Shown: positions 27,001 to 36,162, counted from the stretch's first letter. The stretch: DNA of 64,000 nt from Mesorhizobium sp. AR07 (GCF_024746815.1 NZ_CP080528.1:372001-436000), one strand, 5' to 3'. Made by a program: numbers and translations. The notes: generated by a model from the sequence alone, not told the origin.

Positions 27001-28616
27001 TTCATCGCCGTGCCCTCGGCTTTCGAAGCGCAGATGATCCAGGATGAGCTCGAACTCTACGAGGACCTTCTGACCAAAGTCGACCGCGAGGACCGCCTCT
27101 CGCGCAAGCGCATCGAGCGTATGAAGGAGGGCCACAAGGAAAGGCTGGAGGCGCTCGCGACCCGCAAGGATGATCTCCTGACCATTGCCGAGATCGGCGT
27201 TGACCAGATCATCGTCGACGAGGCGCAGGAGTTCAGAAAACTCTCCTTCGCGACCAATATGTCGACGCTTAAGGGTGTCGATCCGAATGGGTCGCAGCGG
27301 GCCTGGGACCTGTTCGTCAAATCCCGCTTTGTCGACACGAAGAATCCGGGCAGGGCGCTGGTGCTGGCATCCGGCACGCCCATCACCAACACGCTCGGCG
27401 AAATGTTCACGGTGCAGCGGCTGATGGATCACGCTGCGCTCTCGCAGCGCGGCCTGCACGAGTTCGACGCCTGGGCGAGCACATTTGGCGACACCAGCAC
27501 CGAACTGGAGCTCCAGCCGTCCGGTAAATACAGGCCGGTCACGAGGTTCGCCCAGTTCGTCAATGTGCCCGAACTGATCGCCATGTTCCGGTCGTTTGCC
27601 GATGTCGTCCAGCCGGCCGACCTGCGCACTTATGTCAGGGTGCCGGAGATCATGGGCGGGAAGCGCCAGATCATCACGGCCGAGCCGACCGCCGCCTTCA
27701 AGGCCTATCAGCGACACCTCGACCAGCGCATCAAGGCGATCGAGCTGCGTGAGGGACCGCCGCAGCCGGGCGACGACATCCTCCTGTCCGTCATCACCGA
27801 CGGCCGGCATGCCGCGATTGACCTGCGGCTGGTGATGCCGGGCATCGACAATGAGGAAGGCAACAAGCTCAACGCCCTTGTCGCCAACGCCTTCCGCATC
27901 TGGCGGGAAACGGTGGACGTCGAATATGTCCGCAAGGACGGCAAGCCCTTCGACACGCCCGGCGCCGGCCAGCTGATCTTCTCCGATCTCGGCACCATCA
28001 GTGTCGAGGCGAGCCGTGGTTTCTCGGCCTATCGCTGGATCCGCGACGAACTGGTCCGCATGGGCGTTCCCTCCTCCGAAATCGCCTATATGCAGGAGTT
28101 CAAGAAGTCCGAGGCCAAACAGCGCCTGTTCAATGATTTCAACGCCGGTAAGGTCCGGGTGCTGATCGGATCGTCGGAGACGATGGGCACCGGCGTCAAC
28201 GTGCAGGCGAGGCTGAAGGCGCTCCATCATCTCGACGTGCCCTGGCTGCCCTCTCAGATCGAACAGCGAGAGGGCCGCATCGTCAGGCAGGGCAACCAGC
28301 ACGACGAGGTCGGCCTCTATGCCTACGCGACCCTCGGCTCGCTCGATGCGACCATGTGGCAGAACAATGAGCGCAAGGCGCGGTTTATCGCCGCGGCACT
28401 CTCTGGCGACACAGCATTCGCCGGCTGGAGGACACGGGCGAAGGGCAGGCGAACCAGTTCGCCATGGCGAAGGCGATCGCGAGCGGCGATCCGCGCCTGA
28501 TGCAGAAGGCGGGGCTGGAAGCGGAAACCGCCCGCCTCGACCGGCTGCACGCCGCCCATATCGATGACCAGCAGGAGGTCGCCTCTGCCTTCATCGAGGG
28601 GAGGACGGCCGCATGA
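24068..28616 (+). pseudogene. Giant DNA methyltransferase-helicase (DarB/strawberry-notch-like), multiple frameshifts
   Basis: The reading starts MPHDDPFTLDLFGNTALSSG at 24068 and ends at TGA 28614-28616, about 1,515 residues once frames are joined. The N-terminal half has an N6-adenine-type methyltransferase: LEPGVGTGLFPALMPEALRA for SAM binding and AVGNPPFSD (NPPF, near 24838). The C-terminal half is an SF2 helicase: VAHAVGAGKTMAI (Walker A, near 26743), IIVDEAQEF (near 27214) and motif VI QIEQREGRIVRQGNQ (near 28258). Breaks lie near 24600, 25690, 25703 and 28414; each looks like one missing base. Related proteins such as P1 DarB protect DNA from restriction. It overlaps the next gene by four bases. 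Confidence 0.8.
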
Positions 28617-29500
28617 CCTCGACAGCATCTCAGCTTGAAACCAATGAAGAAGCCCCCGGATTTCCGGAGGTTTCTTTTGGCCGCAGCGCCGACGTGTTGC
28701 TCGTCGCCCGGGTAGGTGACACTGCTTTTGCCATGGTGCCGGGAGGCGACGGGAAGCATTTTCTCGCCACAGGATGGCGTATCGCCCGTCCGATCGCGGA
28801 ATGGCGGCGCGACGATTTTTATGGTCATGCCGGCCAACTCGCCGACGAGGCTACCTTCAGGGCCAAGGTGCTGGAACAGGCGGAACACCGGTGCGAGAAA
28901 TTCGCGCTCGGCCGGCGTGAAGAGCGATCATCGGCAAGCACACCTTGGGGGTCGTCGCAGGGTGCGACGGTCTATGCCGACGGTGTCGTTCTTCACTCGG
29001 CGGCCGGCCATGGTGGGTTTCTCCTCTCGCCCGGGCGCGACCGCAAGGTTCATCGATCGCTGCGTGTCGACGGCGGCGCCTACGAGGACGATGAGGCCTG
29101 GGCAATCGTGGCCTTAACCTTTCCGCACCTGTTCACCAGCTTCGAGCGGCGGTGCGCGAACAGGACGATGAAGGACAGCTTCCAGGACGCCTGGGAAACG
29201 ATCGCAGGCAACGTGCTGGGAACCGGTGAATCCTGGAGGAAGGACGAGCGCTCCTTCTTCGACGAGCACGCCGACGATTGGATCGTCGTGTCGGCGATCC
29301 TTTCCGGTCATCAATCCGGTTTCACGGAGGTCATCGCGACCCCCGGTGGCAAGCGCGGGCATGGTACCGAGGAGCGACGCTTCCTTGTTCCTTCGGACGA
29401 ATACCGGGTCGGCCCCTTCGGCTTCATCATCGATCCGCAGCGGCACGCCGTCTACGGCGGACCGTCCAGCTTCGTCAGCTGGCAGGGAAGGGCGGTATGA
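28613..29500 (+). CDS. DUF7007-like conserved protein
   Basis: The 295-residue protein has a central conserved block TPWGSSQGATVYADGVVLHS, AGHGGFLLSPGRDRKVHRSL and YEDDEAWAIVALTFPHLFT, which I associate with DUF7007; the name is from memory. It starts with ATGA overlapping the end of the helicase gene, so the two are translated together. No catalytic motif is visible. Homologues sit beside the same large helicase in rhizobial plasmids, suggesting a shared role in DNA protection (inference). Confidence 0.65.
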   Translation: MTSTASQLETNEEAPGFPEVSFGRSADVLLVARVGDTAFAMVPGGDGKHFLATGWRIARPIAEWRRDDFYGHAGQLADEATFRAKVLEQAEHRCEKFALGRREERSSASTPWGSSQGATVYADGVVLHSAAGHGGFLLSPGRDRKVHRSLRVDGGAYEDDEAWAIVALTFPHLFTSFERRCANRTMKDSFQDAWETIAGNVLGTGESWRKDERSFFDEHADDWIVVSAILSGHQSGFTEVIATPGGKRGHGTEERRFLVPSDEYRVGPFGFIIDPQRHAVYGGPSSFVSWQGRAV

Positions 29501-29818
29501 TGTTGTCCAGAGATCGTCGTGCTCAGCTCTTCCGTATGAGGATGCGCGCCGGCAGACCCAGCGTCAGCTGGACATGATCAACCGCCAGATCACCCGCCGC
29601 ATGGCGGCCCTGATACGGCAATATCCCGTCATACTAGGTATCGGCGGGGGAGATCGCCTGATCCAGGTGCATTCCTCGAACGGTATCGCGCCAACCTCGC
29701 TGCCGTTACCGCTGAGCGCCAGCCGGAGATCGCCGCCTTGTCGCGCAAGCTGGCGCGGCAGGAAAGCGCCATGGCGATATTGCGGCAGCGACTTCAATCG
29801 GAGACGCTCTGTGCGTGA
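29497..29818 (+). pseudogene. Small coiled-coil protein, frameshifted
   Basis: Protein-like pieces follow each other in different frames: MMLSRDRRAQLFRMRMRA, then QRQLDMINRQITRRMAALIR, then ERYRANLAAVTAERQPEIAA and SRKLARQESAMAILRQRLQS to TGA at 29816-29818. Together they would make an all-helical protein of about 105 residues. At least two indels are needed. The start overlaps the stop of the DUF7007 gene. Confidence 0.45.
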
Positions 29819-29824
29819 TCCGAG

Positions 29825-30043
29825 ATGCTGGCGCCAGCCGCTGCCAAAGGTCAAGCATGGATGCGGGGGTGGCAACATCCGTGTCGAGCGAGCGACCATC
29901 ATCAGATCGACGGCGCCCGGCGTCAGTGCGGCAACCCATGGGACTTTATTGCGGCGCCAGCCGAACAGGCGCCTATCCTTCGGCATGCCGGTGCCCGTGA
30001 TCATCCCCTTGCCGGTCTTCCCGTCGGGTTTGCTGCGGTCTGA
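29825..30043 (+). CDS. Possible small protein (Rmf-like), uncertain
   Basis: A 72-codon frame starts MLAPAAAKGQAWMRGW and contains RRQCGNPWDFIAAPAEQ. The NPWDF..PAE pattern recalls rhizobial ribosome-modulation-factor-like small proteins, but the match is short and the middle (QHPCRASDHHQIDGA) does not fit. It may be a decayed gene. Confidence 0.25.
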   Translation: MLAPAAAKGQAWMRGWQHPCRASDHHQIDGARRQCGNPWDFIAAPAEQAPILRHAGARDHPLAGLPVGFAAV

Positions 30044-30301
30044 ACCGGCGGCTGGCCACTTCAAGGCCGCTGACGCGCCGCGGAGCGGCCGGAACCCGCC
30101 GATCTCGGCAAGGCCGGCCCGCGTCCTTCACAAGGACCAGTGAAAGGACTGGCCCCCGCTTGTCCGCAAGCCGGCCTCGCTCGCCTGGCAGGTCCCGGAC
30201 CCTGAAGTGTCCAGCTTCCGCCGGTTCCTTTTGACCGCACCCGCAGGAAAGACCGGCAAGGGCCGGAACACCTGAAGGGCATCGCTAGAAAGGTAAGCTC
30301 A

Positions 30302-30889
30302 ATGTCCAGTTCAGCCCGCTCAAGCAAGGCCAAGGCCCGCGTCGTCCAGCTCCGCAAGGGCACGACCCTCGAAATGGTCCGGCTCTGCTGCCCGGACAGC
30401 AACCAGGCCTCTCTCATATCCGAAAGCTTCGGCCTTCCTGTCCTCGACAGCGACGGCATCCGGGACTTTCATGAGCGCAGCCTGATCGAAGGCGCTGATA
30501 CCCTCTCCGAGGGGCTTTCCGAAAAAGCCATGCAGATCCACCTGCAAAGGATCGTCGGCTCCTATGTCGGTTCGGCCTTTGGAGCAGGCCAGTTCTACTC
30601 GAAGGCCGTTACCGAGGCCAAGGACGCCACGGCCAAGCTCGCCAATGACACTCGCGACGAGGACATTGACGGTCCGGTCGGCTTCAACAGCAAGGCCCAG
30701 CGCAAGCGCGAATTCGCCGCCGACATGGGCCTTCAGGCACATGCCCTGCGCGTGGCGGCCGAGGGCGCCGTCGCCGCCTACGAGCACATCATCGGTGAAA
30801 GCTGGAAGCCCTACGAGCGCCAGACCGAGGACCCCGGCCAGACCGTCAACCGGCAGGCAGCCGATCTCCAGATGGCGGCGCTTGGCTAA
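30302..30889 (+). CDS. Conserved hypothetical protein of rhizobial plasmids/ICEs
   Basis: The 195-residue protein begins MSSSARSSKAKARVVQLRKG and is rich in Ala, Lys and Glu, with long predicted helices (AVTEAKDATAKLANDTRDED, LQAHALRVAAEGAVAAYEHI). There is no signal peptide. AGAAAGG precedes the start. A perfect 9-bp hairpin lies nine bases after the stop, so it is probably a single-gene unit or the end of one. I do not recognise a function; its place before ardC suggests a role in the same accessory block. Confidence 0.7.
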   Translation: MSSSARSSKAKARVVQLRKGTTLEMVRLCCPDSNQASLISESFGLPVLDSDGIRDFHERSLIEGADTLSEGLSEKAMQIHLQRIVGSYVGSAFGAGQFYSKAVTEAKDATAKLANDTRDEDIDGPVGFNSKAQRKREFAADMGLQAHALRVAAEGAVAAYEHIIGESWKPYERQTEDPGQTVNRQAADLQMAALG

Positions 30890-30897
30890 CCCCCAAT

Positions 30898-30919
30898 GGG
30901 CGGAGCTTCGGCTCCGCCC
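30898..30919 (+). terminator. Terminator-like hairpin
   Basis: GGGCGGAGC, loop TTCG, GCTCCGCCC: a perfect 9-bp stem with a stable tetraloop, followed by a pyrimidine-rich but not pure T stretch. Confidence 0.6.
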
Positions 30920-31223
30920 GATCTTCCTCCCTTGAGGCTGGCGTCCTACTGGACGCCGGCCTCTTCGCGTGCGCCAGGGCATCTGAAGCCAAAGAAATGG
31001 AAACCGTCGTCGAGGTCGCGCCAATCGCGGCCGTCACGAATGTTGGTCCTGCTCCGGTCCTCGGCCCCCGAAACGGCTGCGCCATCCTCCACTGACGTTG
31101 CGGCCCGCATGCAACGCTTCCCCGCCTTCCGATTCCTCTTCTGCGGGTTCGCGGACCTGCGGTCCTGCGCTTGCGGACCTCGTGACGGCCGCGATTGGCG
31201 CGGCCTCGAATGGAGGTTCGGAA

Positions 31224-32150
31224 ATGGACAGGAAAAACAACAAGACCCGCGTCGACATCTACGCGAAAATCACCGATCGCATCGTCTCGGATCTGGAAAA
31301 GGGAGTGCGCCCCTGGGTCAAGCCCTGGAGCGGTGCGAACACCACGGGGCGTATAACGCGCCCGCTCCGCCACAACGGACTGCCGTATCAGGGGATCAAT
31401 ACGCTGCTTCTCTGGTCGGAGGCGGTTGCGCGAAGCTTTGTTTCCCCGACCTGGATGACGTTCAAGCAGAGCGTCGAGCTCGGCGGTCATGTTCGCAAGG
31501 GCGAGACCGGCTCCATGGTCGTCTATGCCAACTGCTTCAACCGAACCGAAACCGATGCCCAGGGCGAAGAGGTCGAGCGCGGCATTCCCTTCCTCAAGGC
31601 CTATACGGTGTTCTGCGCCGACCAGATCGAGGGGCTTCCGGCACAATATTACGGCAATCCCGCTCCGGTAGCCGATCCGGTGGAGCGGATCGAAAACGCG
31701 GACACCTTCTTCGCGAACACCGGTGCTGTCATCCGGCACGGTGGGGATAAGGCCTGTTTCAATCCAGCTCTCGACATTGTGCAAATGCCTCCGTTCGAGA
31801 GTTTCCGGGACGCGCCGAGTTACTATGCAACCCTTGGGCACGAACTGACCCATTGGGTCGGCGCTGAGAAGCGGCTTAATCGCAATCTCTCACGATATCA
31901 CAAGGATCGTTCCTTCAGGGCGCACGAGGAACTCGTGGCCGATCTGGGCGGCTGTTTTTTGGCGGCCGATCTCGGCATCGTTCCCGAGCTCGAGCCGAGG
32001 CCCGACCACGCAAGCTATCTTGCAAGCTGGCTTGAGATTCTCAGGAACGAGAAGCGTTTCATCTTCGCCGCGGCGGCCCATGCCCAGCGGGCGGTCAACT
32101 ATCTGCATGATCTCCAGCCGCAGGGGACACTGGTCGAGCACGCTGCGTGA
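31224..32150 (+). CDS. ardC: ArdC-like antirestriction protein
   Basis: The 308-residue protein starts MDRKNNKTRVDIYAKITDRI after GGAGG. The N-terminal single-stranded-DNA-binding domain has WVKPWSGANTTGRITRPLRH and YQGINTLLLW. The C-terminal zincin-like domain carries HELTH (206-210) and the downstream AHEELVAD (234-241). ArdC binds incoming single-stranded DNA and protects it from restriction during conjugation. The frame is intact. Longer upstream frames (from 31098) lack a binding site and were rejected. Confidence 0.92.
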   Translation: MDRKNNKTRVDIYAKITDRIVSDLEKGVRPWVKPWSGANTTGRITRPLRHNGLPYQGINTLLLWSEAVARSFVSPTWMTFKQSVELGGHVRKGETGSMVVYANCFNRTETDAQGEEVERGIPFLKAYTVFCADQIEGLPAQYYGNPAPVADPVERIENADTFFANTGAVIRHGGDKACFNPALDIVQMPPFESFRDAPSYYATLGHELTHWVGAEKRLNRNLSRYHKDRSFRAHEELVADLGGCFLAADLGIVPELEPRPDHASYLASWLEILRNEKRFIFAAAAHAQRAVNYLHDLQPQGTLVEHAA

Positions 32151-32367
32151 TACTGCATCTCCAATCGCATGGCGCTGGGCCATCCAGAGCGCTTAAGGGC
32201 CACGCTGCGTTCGCAGCTAGGTGTGTATGGAAGGCCGCCTGCGCCTTGCCACCGCAGGGGAGCCGCCTGCATTCTTCGCCAGCGATGCCGCGATTAGTGT
32301 GTGGTCGTCGTAGCTAGAAACAGTCATTCAAGTGCATTACATTGTGGATTCGAGACAGGAGACAACC
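32151..32367. other. Intergenic region with the promoter of the relB/parE module
   Basis: No gene. AT-richer sequence at 32320-32350 (CAAGTGCATTACATTGTGG) just before the antitoxin start is the likely promoter/operator. Confidence 0.4.
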
Positions 32368-32676
32368 ATGGCGACAAACGCACTCGTGCAGACACGTATC
32401 GATTCCAACATCAGGGACCGCGCGGCGTCCGTGCTTGAAGGCATGGGGCTGACGGTTTCCGACGTAGTACGCATCCTGCTGACGCGCACCGCCAATGAAG
32501 GTGCACTGCCGCTGGAACTGATCAGCAACAGCGAGGCTCATGATGCATGGTTTCGCGCCAAAGTGATGCAGGCACTCGAAGATACCCGGACCGATGTCAC
32601 CGCTGAAGATGTAGAGACGCATTTTGCATCACGACGCGCTGCCGCGCTACGCAAGGCAGGAACTACCCAGTCATGA
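32368..32676 (+). CDS. RelB/DinJ-family antitoxin
   Basis: The 102-residue protein has an N-terminal ribbon-helix-helix of RelB/DinJ type (ALVQTRIDSNIRDRAASVLE, GMGLTVSDVVRILLTRTANE). The tail would wrap the toxin. ATGA overlap with the toxin gene at 32673-32676. The start at MATNA follows GGAGAC; the longer frame from 32332 was rejected. Confidence 0.9.
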   Translation: MATNALVQTRIDSNIRDRAASVLEGMGLTVSDVVRILLTRTANEGALPLELISNSEAHDAWFRAKVMQALEDTRTDVTAEDVETHFASRRAAALRKAGTTQS

Positions 32677-32966
32677 GGCTGAAATGGTCAGCGTTTGCGC
32701 TTGCTGATCGCGACGACATCTTCACCCATATCGAAGCCGAAAGCCCGCGCGCGGCGGCTGCCGTTGACGAGCATATCGCGCAGGCGGTGCTCCGCCTGGT
32801 CGAGTTTCCCGAGAGTGGACGCCCTGGACGAGTGCCCGGCACGCGGGAGCTGGTCATCTCCCGAACGCCATATATTGCAGCCTACGTTCTAACCCATGAT
32901 GCTATCCGTATCCTGCGTGTTCTCCATGGTGCGCAGATGTGGCCCGAGGACTTTTCGTCCGACTAG
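32673..32966 (+). CDS. RelE/ParE-family toxin
   Basis: The 97-residue protein matches RelE/ParE: LKWSAFALADRDDIFTHIEA, then LVEFPESGRPGRVPGTRELV and the C-terminal YVLTHDAIRILRVLHGAQMW. The sequence pattern is closer to ParE/YafQ-like members than to classic RelE, so the target (gyrase or ribosome) is open. The gene is intact. Confidence 0.9.
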   Translation: MRLKWSAFALADRDDIFTHIEAESPRAAAAVDEHIAQAVLRLVEFPESGRPGRVPGTRELVISRTPYIAAYVLTHDAIRILRVLHGAQMWPEDFSSD

Positions 32967-33607
32967 CTTCCGTGATGCAATCGCCTGCACGGTGACGCTG
33001 GTCCCGACTGAAGCTGGCACCCGATACGCCGTTGCCAGCAGCGTTCTGCTGAACCGGCGCCATAGTCTCGGCTTCGGTTGAATGCCCCGGTCATGCTGAC
33101 GAGTGACGTCGAGCGCTGACATTACTATCCTGCCAAGACGTCTCGGTTCTGGTGTCGGCGTTGGCGCGATGTGAGCACGACCCTGCCTACTGGGTCTGGG
33201 CAGATTCGCAGGCTGCCGTCGTCCGGACGGACAGTTGATCACACAAGTCGCCGTCTCATGGCGATGAGGCGGTGGTGGAACGCCCGTCTTCATTCCTGTT
33301 TCCGAAAGCACGTCCATCTGCGTCCTCGATGTGACTGGTCTGACCGAACGCCGATCCCGCAGCGCGGGCTCTCGATCTTGTCCCGGCAACGGCCTGCGCG
33401 ACTTTCTTCCCCTGCCGGCTGCGCCGCCATTCCTCGCGATCCAAGAAAGTCGCTCCCGGCCGCCTTCCACTTCGTTCCAGCCCTAAGGACCACCCCATTG
33501 CGCACGCGCAACGGGGACCCCGGTGGGTGCGGGTCGATCGCCTCCGTTCCACCGACCGTCATCGAGGTCGCGATGGGCGCGGCCCGACCAACAAAGGAAT
33601 GAGACAA
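32967..33607. other. Intergenic, first copy of the duplicated leader
   Basis: From about 33101 this is copy 1 of an 849-bp direct repeat. Open frames here (33171-33602 plus, 33290-33880 minus) exist in both copies only because the DNA is duplicated; they show no protein-like features. The leader probably holds the DUF736 promoter. Confidence 0.5.
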
Positions 33608-33949
33608 ATGGCTACCATCGGCACCTTCACCTCCACCGGCAACGGCTTCACCGGCACGATCAAAACCCTCAACCTCAACGTCAAGGCCAAGCTGGTCCGC
33701 GTCGAGAACCCCTCGGACAAGGGTCCGCACTTCCGCATCTTCGCGGCGGCGAATGTCGAATTGGGCGCCGCCTGGCAGAAGGTCTCCGCAGAAGGCCGTG
33801 ACTACCTCTCGGTCAAGCTGGACGACCCGAGCTTCCCCGCTCCGATCTACGCCACCCTGATCGAAGTTGACGGCGAGCAAGGCCTGCAGCTGATCTGGTC
33901 CCGATCAAACCGGGACTGAGGATCTCGCGCGAGGGCTCCGCCGCAAGGC
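33101..33949. repeat. Direct repeat of 849 bp, copy 1
   Basis: It matches 34858-35706 at a constant offset of 1,757 bp. The first 110 bp or so differ at about 11 positions. From about 33215 the copies look identical to the end, judged by eye and by identical translations in three frames. It contains the DUF736 gene and its leader. Confidence 0.9.
33608..33919 (+). CDS. DUF736 family protein, copy 1
   Basis: The 103-residue protein MATIGTFTSTGNGFTGTIKT is a typical DUF736 protein, rich in beta strands (KAKLVRVENPSDKGPHFRIF, WQKVSAEGRDYLSVKLDDPS). DUF736 genes are hallmark small genes of rhizobial plasmids and ICEs with unknown function. AAAGGAATG-AGACAA gives a ribosome binding site. The protein is identical to copy 2. 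Confidence 0.92.
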   Translation: MATIGTFTSTGNGFTGTIKTLNLNVKAKLVRVENPSDKGPHFRIFAAANVELGAAWQKVSAEGRDYLSVKLDDPSFPAPIYATLIEVDGEQGLQLIWSRSNRD

Positions 33950-33955
33950 GGGGCC
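33934..33955 (+). terminator. Terminator-like hairpin after DUF736 copy 1
   Basis: GGCTCCGCC, loop GCAA, GGCGGGGCC; eight Watson-Crick pairs plus one G-T. The duplication ends inside the second arm, so copy 2 lost this hairpin. Confidence 0.5.
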
Positions 33956-33999
33956 TTCAGCCTTCTTCGGCAGGTGCACTTGAACGTCAGGCACGCATA

Positions 34000-34021
34000 G
34001 ACTAAGTTGCATGGACTAAGT
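34000..34021. promoter_or_regulatory. Direct repeat upstream of the vapBC operon
   Basis: GACTAAGT occurs at 34000-34007 and 34014-34021, directly before the antitoxin start. Candidate autoregulatory site for the Phd-type antitoxin. Confidence 0.35.
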
Positions 34022-34034
34022 CATGGAGCCAGCA

Positions 34035-34280
34035 ATGCGCACCGTCAATATCCACGAGGCCAAGACGCATCTGTCACGCCTTATCGACAAGGCGGCCAAG
34101 GGCGAATCTTTCATCATCGCCAAATCCGGCAAGCCGATGGTGAAGGTCGTCGCGATAGACGCTCCTGCGGCCGGCGAAACGCGTCGCGTCGGGTTTATGG
34201 CCGGGCAGTTTTCCGTTCCGGACGATTTTGATCGCATGGCCGGTGAGGAAATCGAGAAGCTGTTTGGCGGCGACGCATGA
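34035..34280 (+). CDS. Phd/YefM-type antitoxin (VapB-like)
   Basis: The 81-residue protein MRTVNIHEAKTHLSRLIDKA, then FIIAKSGKPMVKVVAIDAPA, is a Phd/YefM-fold antitoxin. ATGA overlap with the PIN toxin gene. A start four codons upstream (34023) is possible. The module lies between the two copies of the 849-bp repeat. Confidence 0.9.
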   Translation: MRTVNIHEAKTHLSRLIDKAAKGESFIIAKSGKPMVKVVAIDAPAAGETRRVGFMAGQFSVPDDFDRMAGEEIEKLFGGDA

Positions 34281-34663
34281 AACTTCTGCTCGATACCCAT
34301 CTTCTGCTCTGGGCGGCGGGCGAGCCCGACAAGCTCCCGCCTGCCGCCCTCGCTGAGATCGAGAATGCCGACAACGACCTGACGTTCAGCGCTGCAAGTC
34401 TCTGGGAGATTGCGATCAAACGGGGTCTGGGCCGCGCTGATTTCACGGTCGATGCGCGTCTTTTGCGCAGGGCCCTGATCGACAACGGCTATTATGAGCT
34501 GCCAATCACAAGCGAGCATGCCATAGCCGTGGAGGGGCTTCCCCCCATCCACAAGGACCCCTTCGATCGGATCCTGATTGCTCAGTCGATCGTCGAGGGC
34601 ATTACATTGCTGACCGTCGACGATCTGGTTGCACAATATCCCGCGCCTATCCGTCGCCTTTGA
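34277..34663 (+). CDS. vapC: PIN-domain toxin (VapC-like)
   Basis: The 128-residue PIN protein has the acidic RNase site: Asp in LLLDTHLLLWAAGE, Glu in SLWEIAIKRGLG, and Asp in KDPFDRILIAQSIVEGITLL. The DTHLLLW start is typical of the group paired with Phd-type antitoxins. VapC enzymes cut tRNA or rRNA. The gene is intact. Confidence 0.92.
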   Translation: MKLLLDTHLLLWAAGEPDKLPPAALAEIENADNDLTFSAASLWEIAIKRGLGRADFTVDARLLRRALIDNGYYELPITSEHAIAVEGLPPIHKDPFDRILIAQSIVEGITLLTVDDLVAQYPAPIRRL

Positions 34664-34857
34664 TAACCTCCGGCCGGAGAGCGGGGGCTTCTTCCTGCCG
34701 CACCCGCGCCGTTCATCGCCCGCCCAAGTCCTTTATTGTGAAAACGCGCCGAACAGAGACCCCAAGCACTGGACGCCCAAATATCTGATCCACTGCTCTT
34801 TCCAGGATTTTCGACGGGCCACTTCCGGACCCCATGCCATTACCCGGTCGGCCTGAC

Positions 34858-35706
34858 CAGTGACGTCGAGCGCTCACATTGCCACCCTGCCACGACGTCT
34901 CGGTTCTGGTGTCGGCGTTGGCGCGATGTGAACACGACCCTGCCTGCTGGATCTGGGCAGATCCGCAGACTGCCGTCGTCCGGACGGACAGTTGATCACA
35001 CAAGTCGCCGTCTCATGGCGATGAGGCGGTGGTGGAACGCCCGTCTTCATTCCTGTTTCCGAAAGCACGTCCATCTGCGTCCTCGATGTGACTGGTCTGA
35101 CCGAACGCCGATCCCGCAGCGCGGGCTCTCGATCTTGTCCCGGCAACGGCCTGCGCGACTTTCTTCCCCTGCCGGCTGCGCCGCCATTCCTCGCGATCCA
35201 AGAAAGTCGCTCCCGGCCGCCTTCCACTTCGTTCCAGCCCTAAGGACCACCCCATTGCGCACGCGCAACGGGGACCCCGGTGGGTGCGGGTCGATCGCCT
35301 CCGTTCCACCGACCGTCATCGAGGTCGCGATGGGCGCGGCCCGACCAACAAAGGAATGAGACAAATGGCTACCATCGGCACCTTCACCTCCACCGGCAAC
35401 GGCTTCACCGGCACGATCAAAACCCTCAACCTCAACGTCAAGGCCAAGCTGGTCCGCGTCGAGAACCCCTCGGACAAGGGTCCGCACTTCCGCATCTTCG
35501 CGGCGGCGAATGTCGAATTGGGCGCCGCCTGGCAGAAGGTCTCCGCAGAAGGCCGTGACTACCTCTCGGTCAAGCTGGACGACCCGAGCTTCCCCGCTCC
35601 GATCTACGCCACCCTGATCGAAGTTGACGGCGAGCAAGGCCTGCAGCTGATCTGGTCCCGATCAAACCGGGACTGAGGATCTCGCGCGAGGGCTCCGCCG
35701 CAAGGC
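34858..35706. repeat. Direct repeat of 849 bp, copy 2
   Basis: See copy 1 at 33101-33949. The copy ends at CCGCAAGGC; the following DNA differs. The unit between equivalent points is 1,757 bp and includes the Phd/VapC module. Confidence 0.9.
35365..35676 (+). CDS. DUF736 family protein, copy 2
   Basis: Identical in protein sequence to copy 1 (33608-33919). Leader and ribosome binding site are also duplicated; the downstream hairpin is not. Intact. Confidence 0.92.
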   Translation: MATIGTFTSTGNGFTGTIKTLNLNVKAKLVRVENPSDKGPHFRIFAAANVELGAAWQKVSAEGRDYLSVKLDDPSFPAPIYATLIEVDGEQGLQLIWSRSNRD

Positions 35707-35737
35707 TGGCGAACTGGTCAACCGAAAGGACACCTAC

Positions 35738-35914
35738 ATGACGAGCACCATCGCGCATCAGCAAAAGCCCTTGGTTCCGTCGACATCGCCGTCTGGCCGG
35801 GCGGTGCGTGGACCGAACTGGTCGACGTCTGGAACGGCGATGCGGCTTCGTGTCCGATACCTCGAGCCGCTTGAGTATCTGCCGTCGCTGCTCTATATGA
35901 TGCGTGATGATTGA
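35738..35914 (+). CDS. Possible small protein, 58 residues
   Basis: The frame MTSTIAHQQKPLVPSTSPSG ends LEPLEYLPSLLYMMRDD and stops at TGA 35912-35914. GAAAGGA is seven bases upstream of the ATG. The basic N-terminal half and the lack of a family make it uncertain; it could also be the damaged end of a gene cut by the duplication. Confidence 0.3.
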   Translation: MTSTIAHQQKPLVPSTSPSGRAVRGPNWSTSGTAMRLRVRYLEPLEYLPSLLYMMRDD

Positions 35915-35934
35915 TGCGAACCAAGGAGGGCGAT

Positions 35935-36162
35935 ATGAGAACGACACTGGCGATCGATGACGACGTCCTGGTCGCGGCCAAGGCCATGGCCCGGCAGCAA
36001 GATCGCAGCGTGGGCGAGATCATCACCGATCTCGCCCGGCGCTCGCTGCGCCGCCCGCAGGCCGGCGGCGAGCGCAACGGGATTCCTCTGCTGTCGCCTC
36101 GGCCGGATGCCCCTCCTGTCACGCTTGAGACGGTCAACGCCTTACGTGACGAGCTGCCGTGA
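35935..36162 (+). CDS. vapB: Ribbon-helix-helix antitoxin (VapB-type)
   Basis: The 75-residue protein MRTTLAIDDDVLVAAKAMAR, then QDRSVGEIITDLARRSLRRP, is a ribbon-helix-helix antitoxin. Its tail ends LETVNALRDELP, typical of toxin-binding ends. AAGGAGGG is six bases upstream. GTGA overlap with the toxin at 36159-36162. Confidence 0.9.
   Translation: MRTTLAIDDDVLVAAKAMARQQDRSVGEIITDLARRSLRRPQAGGERNGIPLLSPRPDAPPVTLETVNALRDELP

Noticed and set aside
26647..28302. A 551-codon open frame on the minus strand
   Set aside because: It is antisense to the conserved helicase gene, has low-complexity Arg/Gly/Asp-rich content and no family motif. It is a shadow of GC-rich codon use.
30302..31024. Minus-strand frame 30320-31024
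   Set aside because: Antisense to the 30302 gene; crosses a terminator hairpin; no family features.
33290..33880. A 196-codon minus-strand frame also present at 35047-35637
   Set aside because: It is conserved only because the DNA is duplicated; it is antisense to DUF736 and its leader.
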